From the NCBI RefSeq assembly GCF_002355595.1, contig NZ_AP017422.1, positions 2,294,001 through 2,358,000 of the forward strand: a stretch of 64,000 nt of DNA, written 5' to 3'. The DNA comes from Filimonas lacunae. Lineage in GTDB: Bacteria > Bacteroidota > Bacteroidia > Chitinophagales > Chitinophagaceae. Positions 44,516 through 53,637 of the stretch are shown here, piece after piece (position 1 is the stretch's first letter; each line of letters starts with the position of its first letter). The notes beneath the pieces were generated by a model that was not told where the DNA came from, searched no databases, and worked only from the letters and a program-made list of their open reading frames with translations. Both the position numbers and the translations under genes were made by a program.

Positions 44516-47227
44516 TTAGAAAGTAAGCTTCAAACTGGCTGAAAAGGTGGTGCCCAGTATGCTGAAATGGGAGCCATTATAAGGTACTATCTGGTAACGG
44601 CCATCGAAGGTGATGCCATTGTAGTTGGCTGCAACAGCTGCCGGACTTTTTAACAGGGCTTCTCCTTCTGCATTCTTGGCTATAAAATCCCATTTGGGCA
44701 ATACATTGAAAATATTCTGTACACCGCCAAAGAAGGTGAGGTTACGGGTAAGCTGCACACTAAAGCTGAGGTCGGTAGTAACACGGGTTTTAAATTTAGT
44801 GTCCAGGTTAGCATCCAGTCCATTGTCCGAATCATGAAAAGTAACCGGGCCAAACACGGTATTGTCCAGGTTAAATGTCCAGTGTTTTATTTTGTAATCC
44901 AGTCCGGCAATGTATTTGAACTTAGGACGCGAAGTTAATATGAGGGCCAGGTTTTGATCGGTTACAATATTTTTGCCGGCAGCAGCTATTAACGGTGGAT
45001 TGTGCAGCGCCAGGTTTTTGTTTTCCAGGGTGTAGTTGCCTGCCAGGTTTAATCCCAGTTTGCCATTGCCTAAAGCAATGTTGCGGTAGTTAGCCACAAA
45101 GTCAAGCCCCTGTGTGCGTGTATGCATTCCGTTTACAAAAAATCCTACACTTACAATGCCGTTTTGTTGCAGTACGGTATTTAAGCCCTCAGAACCAGGG
45201 CCATCGCCGGGGCCAATGTTGTCGCTTAACAATATCCTGTTTTTCAGTTTAATATTATAGTAATCTACCGTAATGTTCAGGTTAGAGGTGGGTTTTAAAC
45301 CTAAGCCGGCTGTAAAGTTGGTAGACTTTTCGGGTTCCAGTTTAGGCACACCCAGTAAACGCGCCTGCGGGCTGTTGTTGCTTACAATACCGGATGTTTG
45401 AATAGTGCCGCCGCTGAAAGATGCCTGTGACAATTGAAGGTTAATTTGTGACAGGGAAGGGGCGCGGAAACCGGTGGATACCGAACCGCGGATAGTGATT
45501 TTATCATCCAGCAGTTTATAACGTGAGCTGATTTTCCATACAAAAGCATCTCCAAAATCGCTATAGTTTTCAGCGCGGATGGTACCATTCACCAGGAAGT
45601 CGTCAGTAACATCATAGCTAAGATCTAAGTAGCCGCCAAAGTTGTAGCGGGTTGATTTGATGGCATTGGCAGAACCATATCCCGGAAAGGAGATAGCGCC
45701 TGAGCCACGCACGGAAGCGGTGTCGCCGGCTACCAGCGAGTAGTTCTCTACCCTGAACTCGGTACCAAAAGCAACGTTCAGCTGGCTGCTGAGTTTACGC
45801 GAAATATCAATGTTGCCAATGTTGTTACTGAACGTAAACCCACCCGGCTTAAAGCTAATAGGGCTGCTGGAGCCAAGGCTTTCATTGATGGTGTTGTTTA
45901 CGGTATATAGTTGTTTATTACCACCGGTAGTAAAGCTCATGTCTGTTTTCCAGCCATTCTTTTCTGAGCGAAAGCCGATAGTGCCGTTGTAATCATTTAA
46001 ATCACCTTCAAACGTTGGTCCAAAACCAATGTACTCTGTACCTGCTGCATGCAGTAAGCCGTAATCGCTTTTCCAGTAAGGCGTACGGTAGTTGGCATTA
46101 CTGATCACTTTTTTATATACATAAGCGGCATTGAAATAAATTTCGGTATTGTCGCTTAACGCACTACCGCCATTTACCAGAAATTTAGCAGAGGAGTTGG
46201 CAGGGGTGCCGTTAGGGTTATTGGCATCAGGAAACTTGTCCAGGTAGGCTTGTGCTTCTTCTACCGAAACGCCAAAAGTGGCAGCTTCTCCTTCAGCGCT
46301 TACTTTGCCGGCCCGGTTGGTGCGGTTGGTATGTTGCAGGTCGATGGTATAGTTGATATATCCTTTGTTGCCAAAGTTTGCTCCGTTATTCAGCGCCATG
46401 CCAATCATGGCTCCATCGCCTTTGTGCGTAATAGCCGATTTGGCAATAACAGAGCCATATTCGTATTTGTCTTTTAAAATAATATTCATGACCCCGGCAA
46501 TAGCATCCGAACCGTATTGTGCCGAAGCGCCGTCGCGCAATATTTCTACGCGTTTAATTGCATCAGAAGGGATAGCGGAAAGGTCTGCGCCTGTTTCACC
46601 ACGGCCGGGTGATGACTGCACATAGGTTAAAGAGCTGGCGTTTTTTCTTTTGCCATTGATGAGTATTAAGGTCCGGCTGGGGCCCATGTTCCTTATTTCG
46701 TAAGGATCTAATAATGAGGTGGCGTCGTTTACCGGTGTGTTTACCGTGCTAAAGCTGGGAACCCGGTATTGCAACGATTTATCGAACGAAGGCTGGCCGG
46801 TAGAGCTTAAATCAGCCGCTGTTATAATGTCTACAGGCACAGTGCTGGTGGTCATGGTCCGTTGCGATGCGCGTGTACCGGTGCTTACAATCAGCTCTTC
46901 CAGGTTGGCAGCAGTAGCTGCCAGGTCTGTGTTAAGTGTAACCGGGCTACCAGCCACTTTCACTTCTTTGGTAACAGCTATAAATCCTACATAAGAATAA
47001 CTGATCAGGTAGTTGCCATCGGGCAGGCTTAATGTGTAATCGCCCTGGTTGTTGGTAACACTTTTTACTTTTCCTGGTAATGCCGAAACGGTAACACCGG
47101 CTATAGGTTTTTTTTGTTCATCTGTTACCTTACCGGTAACGGTGGTTTGCGCTAATGCAGCAGATAAGCTGTATACCCAAAGTGTAAGGGTAGCAATGCT
47201 CATGCGTAGTGTGCAGTTTTTGCTCAT
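44516..47227 (-). CDS. TonB-dependent receptor
   Basis: The 903-residue protein has a signal peptide (TLTLWVYSLSAALAQ) and a carboxypeptidase-regulatory-like domain (TTVTGKVTDEQKKPIAGVTV, about 27-110). A plug follows (TSTVPVDIITAADL, RTLILINGKRKN, IKRVEILRDGASAQYGSDAI), then a barrel ending in FSILGTTFSASLKLTF with a terminal Phe. No susD gene follows. It lies next to an AraC regulator and a GH133-like glucosidase on the same strand, which would fit uptake of an oligosaccharide, but substrate and co-regulation are inferred. Confidence 0.9.
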   Translation of the reverse strand: MSKNCTLRMSIATLTLWVYSLSAALAQTTVTGKVTDEQKKPIAGVTVSALPGKVKSVTNNQGDYTLSLPDGNYLISYSYVGFIAVTKEVKVAGSPVTLNTDLAATAANLEELIVSTGTRASQRTMTTSTVPVDIITAADLSSTGQPSFDKSLQYRVPSFSTVNTPVNDATSLLDPYEIRNMGPSRTLILINGKRKNASSLTYVQSSPGRGETGADLSAIPSDAIKRVEILRDGASAQYGSDAIAGVMNIILKDKYEYGSVIAKSAITHKGDGAMIGMALNNGANFGNKGYINYTIDLQHTNRTNRAGKVSAEGEAATFGVSVEEAQAYLDKFPDANNPNGTPANSSAKFLVNGGSALSDNTEIYFNAAYVYKKVISNANYRTPYWKSDYGLLHAAGTEYIGFGPTFEGDLNDYNGTIGFRSEKNGWKTDMSFTTGGNKQLYTVNNTINESLGSSSPISFKPGGFTFSNNIGNIDISRKLSSQLNVAFGTEFRVENYSLVAGDTASVRGSGAISFPGYGSANAIKSTRYNFGGYLDLSYDVTDDFLVNGTIRAENYSDFGDAFVWKISSRYKLLDDKITIRGSVSTGFRAPSLSQINLQLSQASFSGGTIQTSGIVSNNSPQARLLGVPKLEPEKSTNFTAGLGLKPTSNLNITVDYYNIKLKNRILLSDNIGPGDGPGSEGLNTVLQQNGIVSVGFFVNGMHTRTQGLDFVANYRNIALGNGKLGLNLAGNYTLENKNLALHNPPLIAAAGKNIVTDQNLALILTSRPKFKYIAGLDYKIKHWTFNLDNTVFGPVTFHDSDNGLDANLDTKFKTRVTTDLSFSVQLTRNLTFFGGVQNIFNVLPKWDFIAKNAEGEALLKSPAAVAANYNGITFDGRYQIVPYNGSHFSILGTTFSASLKLTF

Positions 47228-47443
47228 GTTTTGGATTTTTATAAAAGTAGCCTGTTGATATGGTGCTGATTAATCGGTAATTGTCTGGTGTTATTCAAAT
47301 ATTGCATGCACTTGTGGTTGCTGAAATGCAGGCATAGCATGGGTTACATGCTGTACAGGTAAGGCAGTAGTAAGCATGCAAGGTTGCTGTCTGCCTTGTA
47401 TATGCAAAGCAGTGAATGGCATGGAGCAATCTGGATGAAATTT

Positions 47444-48352
47444 TTATATAGGGTAGGATACCGGCGTTAGCTCCCGGTTGCATTTGTACAGGCGTGTGTA
47501 TTCGCTGGGCGACATTCCTGTTGTTTTTTTAAACACACGGTTGAAGGTGATAATGCTGTTAAAGCCAGTAGTATAAGCTACGTGGGCGATATTGTCGCAA
47601 TCGCCCCGTATCATTTTTTTACAGGCTTCTGTAACACGTATTTCATTTAAGAAATTAAAATAGGTTTTGCGGGTATGCTTTTTAAAGTACTTACAAAAAG
47701 CATAAGGAGTAATGTTGGCTATGCGGGCAATTTTACTGAGAGAAATATCTTCTGCATAGTTTTCAATGGTGTATTCATACACATCATTCATACGTATGCC
47801 TTCCGTATCCATCAGTACTTCAAACTTACCCAACCCGGTAGCCAGGCATCGCCACGATTCTACCTGAACAGCCAGAAAGCGCAGCAGCTTCATAAAACAA
47901 AACAGACGGTCAAAGCCCGATAGTTTACTGATCCGTTTCATTTCCCGCGACACGATGTGTGTATACCTGGCTGGCAACTGCAACCCGTTTTCGGTAAGCG
48001 CTATAAACTTTTTAACGCTTTCCAGTTCGGGTAAACTAAACAGGGGTGAAAGGCATCCCTCAGGATTGAAAAAGATATGAATAGCCTGGCTATTATCAGT
48101 GGCCGGCTCTTTAAAATACCGGGCATCGCCTTTAAAAATGTGTGGCTGGTTAGCCCCGATAATGTATACGTCGCCCGGTTCAAAAGGCTGGGTATAATTA
48201 CCGGCTATTAGTGTTCCTTCCCCCTTGATAATCAAGGTTAACTGTATTTCGTTATGTCGGTGCAGGTAGTTATAAAAATAAGGCAGTATATCTTCCTGCA
48301 CTACCACTGAATTATCCTTTGATACGGGGGCAGTAAATTGGATAATTTTCAT
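47444..48352 (-). CDS. AraC-family regulator with cupin sensor domain
   Basis: The 302-residue protein has an N-terminal cupin (about 1-110: HRHNEIQLTLIIKGEGTLI, FEPGDVYIIGANQPHIFKG) and two helix-turn-helix motifs at the C-terminus (LSKIARIANITPYAFCKYFK and IAHVAYTTGFNSIITFNRVFKKTTGMSP). Such regulators sense a sugar-like ligand. The receptor gene lies downstream and the glucosidase upstream, so it may control either. Confidence 0.9.
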   Translation of the reverse strand: MKIIQFTAPVSKDNSVVVQEDILPYFYNYLHRHNEIQLTLIIKGEGTLIAGNYTQPFEPGDVYIIGANQPHIFKGDARYFKEPATDNSQAIHIFFNPEGCLSPLFSLPELESVKKFIALTENGLQLPARYTHIVSREMKRISKLSGFDRLFCFMKLLRFLAVQVESWRCLATGLGKFEVLMDTEGIRMNDVYEYTIENYAEDISLSKIARIANITPYAFCKYFKKHTRKTYFNFLNEIRVTEACKKMIRGDCDNIAHVAYTTGFNSIITFNRVFKKTTGMSPSEYTRLYKCNRELTPVSYPI

Positions 48353-48536
48353 ATTTGAATTTAATAAATATTATCCGTAATTGTTTTGTGTAGGCAATTT
48401 TTGATTAAGAAAGGACAATTAACGCAATTGATGATCGGTTTTGTGTAAATAAAGTAGTGCGGGCGTGCTGAAAGTGGAGTGGTAGAAGTGTTCCCTGCAA
48501 CAAGCTGTAACACCTTTTGCAGAGAAATTGTATGAT

Positions 48537-50840
48537 TTATTGTAAAAATTGTTGATTTTTTATGTCAGGTGATGGTATGGCAAATGGGATATGGGCCAGT
48601 TGCTGATCACATGTTTTTTGCTGTGCCAGTCGTGCCGCAGAAACCGGCACTTTTATGGTGCGCTTGTTACTGCCCGAATGGGTGATGGTAGAAATGCTAA
48701 GCACCTCATCCTGCTGCTCTATGTACAAGCTGGCATCACGATCGGCAGGAATAGCTATCGTTGTTTTTTCATAAGGAAAAATGTCCACTACTACTTTCAT
48801 GGCATGGTTGGGAAGGGAATAGGTATAACTTTTACGTTCGTCGTTGGCATTGTACATAGCCTCAATCATGTCTTTGCCTACCCTAATAAAATATTGCAGG
48901 TGGGTTATTTCATTGGGCAGGGATGGAGCCAATGTTAGTGTGTTGTTGGGCATGTCGGGGTGTATGCCTAAAAAATACTGGTACCAGATGCGCAGCTGCT
49001 CAGCATTTGACCAGGCCTGCAAATAGGCTCCGGTGAGTTTAGGCCATGTTTGTCCTGGATGAGGATAGGCGTCGAGGTTTTCGCTAAGGCCACCTACTAC
49101 GCCCAGGTGCAATGCCTGCCAGTTCATATGTTGAAACAGTTTCCATGCCGTCTCTGTCTGGTGTGCTTCCATCATTCGTTGCATAGCAATGCCGTTGAGC
49201 CAGGGCCATACAGTGCCGTTATGATAAGCAGCGTCTTTATGATAAAGCGGGCTAAGATGGTAAGGATGAAATGAACTGTCGTTTTGCGCCAATGTGCTTA
49301 CGCCCCAGGGGTATACCAGTTGTTGCCATACCTGGCTGAGTATATTGTTTTTCAGTATGGTATCGTTCAGCATGTCCATAGCAAACAACTGGTTAGGGCG
49401 CATCACAAAATCAGGTTTGTTCTCCTTTGTTAAACGGTCGGCCAGGTAGCTGTGTTCCTTATCTGTAAAATCAGTGGCAAAGTCGTGTTTTACTTTATCA
49501 GCTGCCTGTTGCCATCGGCTACTGTTACTTTTATCTTTCATGTAGCGGGCAAAGTATACACCCGCGCAAAGCTGGTGATACCACAGTGCCTGTATATCGT
49601 TAGCGCGTGTGCCACGGGGTGAATAGGAAACCAGGTTGGCGTCACGTGCATCCATCCAGGTTTCATTATCCTCATGCAGCAGGTAGCCTTTTTCATCCAC
49701 CCAATATTTCAAGGCACCTGCTATGCTGTTCTTTATCTGGGGGTATAGTTGACGGATAAGGGCTGTGTCGCCGGAATACTTTACATAGTCCAGCAATTGT
49801 ATAATAAAGCGGGGCGTGCCATCGGTAGTATGATAATCGATGTTTTGCGGGTTTACAATATTAGGCACCCGTCCAAAGAACCGGGAATGTGGATCTGTTT
49901 GCTGATATTTTGCAAAAGAAACAAGGATGTTACGGGCTACTGCAAACTGTCCGTTCACCAGGGTAGCGCCGGGAAGGGAAATAAATTCATCACGACCCCA
50001 GTATTCGTTAAACCACGGAAGGCCTGCATAAATACCATAACCCTGCTGGTGCGTAACCAGCTGCCGGGTGGTTATTTGCAGCCAGTCTAATGCCTTATCC
50101 ACCGAGTCGATGCCTGTGTAGGTATAGCCATTGTAAAACAAAAAGGTTTGCATGGCAGTTCTGCGCTGCTGCTTCCAATCTATAATGTGCTTACGGGTGG
50201 CCTGTAATAATTGGGTGGCTTCTGCCTGTGTTTTGCCTACAGCTATATAAAAGCCACCTGCACTGGCAGTAGTAGACAGCAGGTTGTTTTTGTATTGAAC
50301 AGGAGTATTTTTTTGCGCACTCACGGCTATTACATACTGGCCTTCCATAGGGCTGAAGAATGCGATATTGTTTTGTAATGCCTGCTGTGTTACCCCTTTG
50401 CCCTTTAAGCGGATGCCTATGGTGCCTGTGGCATTGGCTATATCTATTGCCAGGCTGTTTTTTCCATCCAGCATCCATAGCTCTTCCTGAATACTATCGG
50501 TATAGGTGCGTAACAACTTGTGCGGATATACCCATACGTCGGCCGTTTCGTGAGATAGCAACTGTTGGTTGTGATATAGCTCATAGCCGCCGAATATCCT
50601 GTTTTTCGCAATGTTCATCCCCTCAAACCAGGCATATTCTACATGATCAGTAACATGCGATTGTGTGTAGTAATAAGCAGCTTCCTGGTTGGTATAGGAA
50701 ACGCTGCGGTTTTGTTCACGCAACACATGCATGCCCATTTTATCCAGTTGAGTGCATGTTTGAAATAAGGTGGTTTCCTGGCTATTACCCATAAAAGTGG
50801 TTAACGACAACAATAATGCGATACCTGTTTTTTGTAACAT
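48537..50840 (-). CDS. Secreted amylo-alpha-1,6-glucosidase-like glycosidase (GH133 type)
   Basis: The protein has 767 residues from the ATG at 50840, chosen over 50870 because the signal peptide (TGIALLLSLTTFMGNSQ) starts there. The C-terminal (alpha/alpha)6 part carries the motif GLPWFNEYWGRDEFISLPG, also HEDNETWMDARD and HNGTVWPWLNG, with acidic residues in the positions of the glycogen-debranching glucosidase site. This is the archaeal-type GDE/GH133 pattern, though most such enzymes are cytosolic and this one appears exported. It probably hydrolyses alpha-1,6 branched glucans or oligosaccharides in the periplasm. Confidence 0.8.
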   Translation of the reverse strand: MLQKTGIALLLSLTTFMGNSQETTLFQTCTQLDKMGMHVLREQNRSVSYTNQEAAYYYTQSHVTDHVEYAWFEGMNIAKNRIFGGYELYHNQQLLSHETADVWVYPHKLLRTYTDSIQEELWMLDGKNSLAIDIANATGTIGIRLKGKGVTQQALQNNIAFFSPMEGQYVIAVSAQKNTPVQYKNNLLSTTASAGGFYIAVGKTQAEATQLLQATRKHIIDWKQQRRTAMQTFLFYNGYTYTGIDSVDKALDWLQITTRQLVTHQQGYGIYAGLPWFNEYWGRDEFISLPGATLVNGQFAVARNILVSFAKYQQTDPHSRFFGRVPNIVNPQNIDYHTTDGTPRFIIQLLDYVKYSGDTALIRQLYPQIKNSIAGALKYWVDEKGYLLHEDNETWMDARDANLVSYSPRGTRANDIQALWYHQLCAGVYFARYMKDKSNSSRWQQAADKVKHDFATDFTDKEHSYLADRLTKENKPDFVMRPNQLFAMDMLNDTILKNNILSQVWQQLVYPWGVSTLAQNDSSFHPYHLSPLYHKDAAYHNGTVWPWLNGIAMQRMMEAHQTETAWKLFQHMNWQALHLGVVGGLSENLDAYPHPGQTWPKLTGAYLQAWSNAEQLRIWYQYFLGIHPDMPNNTLTLAPSLPNEITHLQYFIRVGKDMIEAMYNANDERKSYTYSLPNHAMKVVVDIFPYEKTTIAIPADRDASLYIEQQDEVLSISTITHSGSNKRTIKVPVSAARLAQQKTCDQQLAHIPFAIPSPDIKNQQFLQ

Positions 50841-50933
50841 GACAGGGGAATAAATTTTGTTCAGTAACAAAAGTACTGTTTCTGGTATTTGCTGGTTATT
50901 AATACCTTGTTAGTTACATTTACGGAATATTCT

Positions 50934-51659
50934 ATGACTATGAAACTACTAATGGCCCTTTTTGCGGCTTTGCTGCCTTTTTTATCTATGTCACAAGACA
51001 ACAACGCCAGTGCGGAAAGTGAAGCATATCACGAAACCCGACAAAAAACAAGTGTACCTCCTTATGGCCTGGATAAAGTCAAAAAACTACTCGGCAAAAC
51101 CACCAGTGACGAAAGTGACAATACCATACTTGCCGCTAAGGACTATTTATCATTAACCCTGCGGGAGAAGTTTACTTATCATATGATCCATGCCGAAACC
51201 TATCTTCAGAACTGTGATATTATACTGACTGAAAAGGACGAAGAGAAGAAAATTTTCGGGCATTTGCCGGAGCCTTTTAATGAAAGTGTGTGGAGTGCCC
51301 GCCAGACCGATTTTTTAGAAGCCAACCGCGATTCGGTAATGGCTTTGATAAAGGAGTCTGTCAATAGAAGTGGCAGAATGGGAGTGAACTATAAACATGC
51401 GTTGGTGGAGATCAGGGCCCTGGAAATGATTCCTTTCCTGGTGGAGTTTTACAAACGCGACCGCAAAGACCATGATGTATTAACGGTGCTGATGTTGCTG
51501 ATGAAGGGCGCGAAATACGAGCCATTTACTTCTTCGGCGTCGTATGGTAAATTATATGGTAAAGAAAGCAGTTACCACGCTGCCTTCCTGGTGCTGAATA
51601 CGGCCAATGAAGATTTGATTATGAAGCGTGCTATGGACCTGTTTAATGCCATGAGTTAA
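50934..51659 (+). CDS. Unrecognised secreted protein, coupled to an FGE-like gene
   Basis: The protein has 241 residues from the ATG at 50934; an ATG at 50940 is equally possible. It has a signal peptide (MKLLMALFAALLPFLSMSQ) and then a charged helical region (LLGKTTSDESDNTILAAKDY, SLTLREKFTYHMIHAETYLQ). I do not recognise a domain. Its stop overlaps the next gene's start (TAATG), so the two are translated together and probably function together. Confidence 0.7.
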   Translation: MTMKLLMALFAALLPFLSMSQDNNASAESEAYHETRQKTSVPPYGLDKVKKLLGKTTSDESDNTILAAKDYLSLTLREKFTYHMIHAETYLQNCDIILTEKDEEKKIFGHLPEPFNESVWSARQTDFLEANRDSVMALIKESVNRSGRMGVNYKHALVEIRALEMIPFLVEFYKRDRKDHDVLTVLMLLMKGAKYEPFTSSASYGKLYGKESSYHAAFLVLNTANEDLIMKRAMDLFNAMS

Positions 51660-52462
51660 TGCTGGCAGGTATACTCTTACATATAGCCACCTTGTTTGGA
51701 ACCGTTTCTGATACAGACTTTGTGCGTATTCCAGCCGGGCCATATACCCTGGGGCGAAAAGGTCATGCCTTTAATCCCCTGCATACCGTGCAGGTAAACA
51801 GCTTTTATATAGGGGCTACGGAGGTAACCAATCGCCAGTTTGTTGCTTTTGTTGCGGCCACCCAATACATTACCGATGCCGAAAAGCGACATAATGCCCT
51901 GGTATTTGAACCAGGCCTGGACGAGTTCAGGTGGAAGGAAGACAGTACCGCCTGTTGGCGCTTTCCGAATGGTATTGCGCACGGTGGTATTGATGGCAAA
52001 ATAAACCACCCGGTAACCACTATCAGTTACCATGATATACAAGCTTACTGCCAATGGGCAGGCGTGCGTTTGCCCACGTTGGATGAATGGGAGGTTGCAG
52101 CACGCGCCGGGGCCAGTACTGCTTATTTCTGGGGTGATGATATACAGCAGGCCGGCCAGTATGCCAACATCTGGCATGGGCACGATCATTTAACTGCTGA
52201 TTCTACAGATGGATATATGTATACTTCGCCGGTGGGTAGCTTTCAGCCGAATGCGTATGGCTTATATGATGTATATGGCAACGTGTTTGAATTTTGCGAA
52301 GGTCATGTGAAAAAAGGAGAGCAATCGGTACATGCCCGTGGCGGATCGTGGTGGTGCAGTCGCTACGCCTGTGGTTTTTTCAACAATGTAGATATAGGCC
52401 GGGTAAATCCACATGCTTCTTTCAGTAACCAGGGATTTAGAGTGGTATGTATTGACCGCTGA
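51659..52462 (+). CDS. Formylglycine-generating-enzyme family protein
   Basis: The 267-residue protein has a hydrophobic start and a full sulfatase-modifying-factor (SUMF1) domain: RIPAGPYTLG, IGATEVTNRQFVAFV, VRLPTLDEWEVAARAG, YGLYDVYGNVFEFCEG and RGGSWWCSRYACGFF. Cys233 and Cys238 have the five-residue spacing of the copper-binding pair of true formylglycine-generating enzymes; many paralogues lack both. That makes real Cys-to-formylglycine activity plausible. No sulfatase gene is in the window, so the target is unknown; the coupled upstream protein is one candidate partner. Confidence 0.85.
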   Translation: MLAGILLHIATLFGTVSDTDFVRIPAGPYTLGRKGHAFNPLHTVQVNSFYIGATEVTNRQFVAFVAATQYITDAEKRHNALVFEPGLDEFRWKEDSTACWRFPNGIAHGGIDGKINHPVTTISYHDIQAYCQWAGVRLPTLDEWEVAARAGASTAYFWGDDIQQAGQYANIWHGHDHLTADSTDGYMYTSPVGSFQPNAYGLYDVYGNVFEFCEGHVKKGEQSVHARGGSWWCSRYACGFFNNVDIGRVNPHASFSNQGFRVVCIDR

Positions 52463-52534
52463 TAGGTTTGCGTAACTTGTTTTTATAAGCAGGTGATACT
52501 TCTATCCCGTTGCTATTGATAATACGGTTTAAAT

Positions 52535-52568
52535 GTAAGAAGCCTGGCCATGCCGCCAGGCTTCTTAC
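52535..52568. terminator. Bidirectional terminator, 14-bp perfect stem
   Basis: A perfect 14-bp inverted repeat (52535-52548 with 52555-52568) lies between the convergent FGE-like and prfH genes. Confidence 0.8.
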
Positions 52569-52587
52569 GTTTTGAAGATTTGTAAGT

Positions 52588-53205
52588 TTACAGTAAGGGC
52601 TGTTTAAACGTGCGCACGGGGTTGCCGCGTTCCAGCACATTGTGTTCCTGCCATTGGCTTTGCTGGTTTTGCAGTAATTGCGCAGCCTGCCATTGTAATA
52701 CTTTGGCTTTGAGCCTTTCCAGGCACAGCTTTTTGTTTTGCAGCTGTGAGCGGCTGTCCATAGCCAGCACCTGAATGCCCGAAGGTTTGTGGGTTCCTCT
52801 TACGGCTGTTTCTACCTTGTTCACATTCTGTCCGCCTGGCCCTGAAGCCCGGCAGGTGTCCAGCGCCACATCTGCTTCGTTCCATTGCACCTGTTGTTGC
52901 ATATTAAAAGCCTGCACGCCTATAAACCAGTTTTTACGTTTGTGCATGGTACGGTAAGGACTTGGTGCAATCCAGGCAATGGTACCTTGCCAGTTTTGCA
53001 TAAATGCAGGCAGGGCTTCACCCCGGGCCAGCATGGTGATGGAATAGAAGGTGCCTTTGACAGCCGCCTTTTGTTGTTCGGTTGTTTCTATACTAATGCC
53101 AGCTGTTCTGGCTTCTTTCAATAATAATTCATGTACCCGGGCTACGGCACGGCAACACTCTGCCGGCCCGCGTCCTGCGGTAATTTGTATCAATAAACTG
53201 TGCAT
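52588..53205 (-). CDS. prfH: Peptide chain release factor H-like protein
   Basis: The 205-residue protein carries the release-factor GGQ motif in [21 protein letters not shown], and the start [21 protein letters not shown] is typical of PrfH. It lacks the codon-recognition domain of RF1/RF2, as PrfH does. PrfH usually sits beside an RtcB RNA ligase and rescues ribosomes damaged by ribotoxins. No rtcB gene is in this window, so it is either unlinked or works with a distant ligase. Confidence 0.9.
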   Translation of the reverse strand: MHSLLIQITAGRGPAECCRAVARVHELLLKEARTAGISIETTEQQKAAVKGTFYSITMLARGEALPAFMQNWQGTIAWIAPSPYRTMHKRKNWFIGVQAFNMQQQVQWNEADVALDTCRASGPGGQNVNKVETAVRGTHKPSGIQVLAMDSRSQLQNKKLCLERLKAKVLQWQAAQLLQNQQSQWQEHNVLERGNPVRTFKQPLL

Positions 53206-53637
53206 GACTTGTCAGTTATACGTGATAATAATAAGGGAAACCCTATGTAATAAAGAGATGCTTTTGCCTGCGTGGGCAAACTTTCCGGAATGGATTATAT
53301 GTACAATTGTTCAGTCATGGTATTGTGTATTTAAGGTTACACAATCAGGTGAATAGACTGCAAAGGTATATTTTTTTTGTTTATTGTGAAATACTATTTC
53401 TTTTTCACTGCTTTTAAACGCAGCAGGTGCGGCTTTTTGCTGCAATGGAACACGTATACGGGTGGGGGGGATTGCAGCGCATGTATAACTATAAATGATA
53501 TATGGATAATAATAGTGAAGAGGTGGTTGTTATGACTGCTATTAACACACAAATAATGCAACAGGTACTTGCAGATGCTTATAAAATGTATTATATTTAG
53601 TTAATTATTATCTCAACTGCCTGATCCATAAAAAACA
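53206..53637. other. Divergent intergenic region
   Basis: This 432-base AT-rich gap lies between prfH (minus) and the phosphoesterase gene (plus). It includes a short poly-G tract around 53462-53470. No clear promoter element or repeat was seen. Confidence 0.4.

Noticed and set aside
53462-53470. G-rich tract as a G-quadruplex or phase-variable site
   Set aside because: A single short run with no further G-tracts nearby and not inside a coding region or clear promoter spacer.
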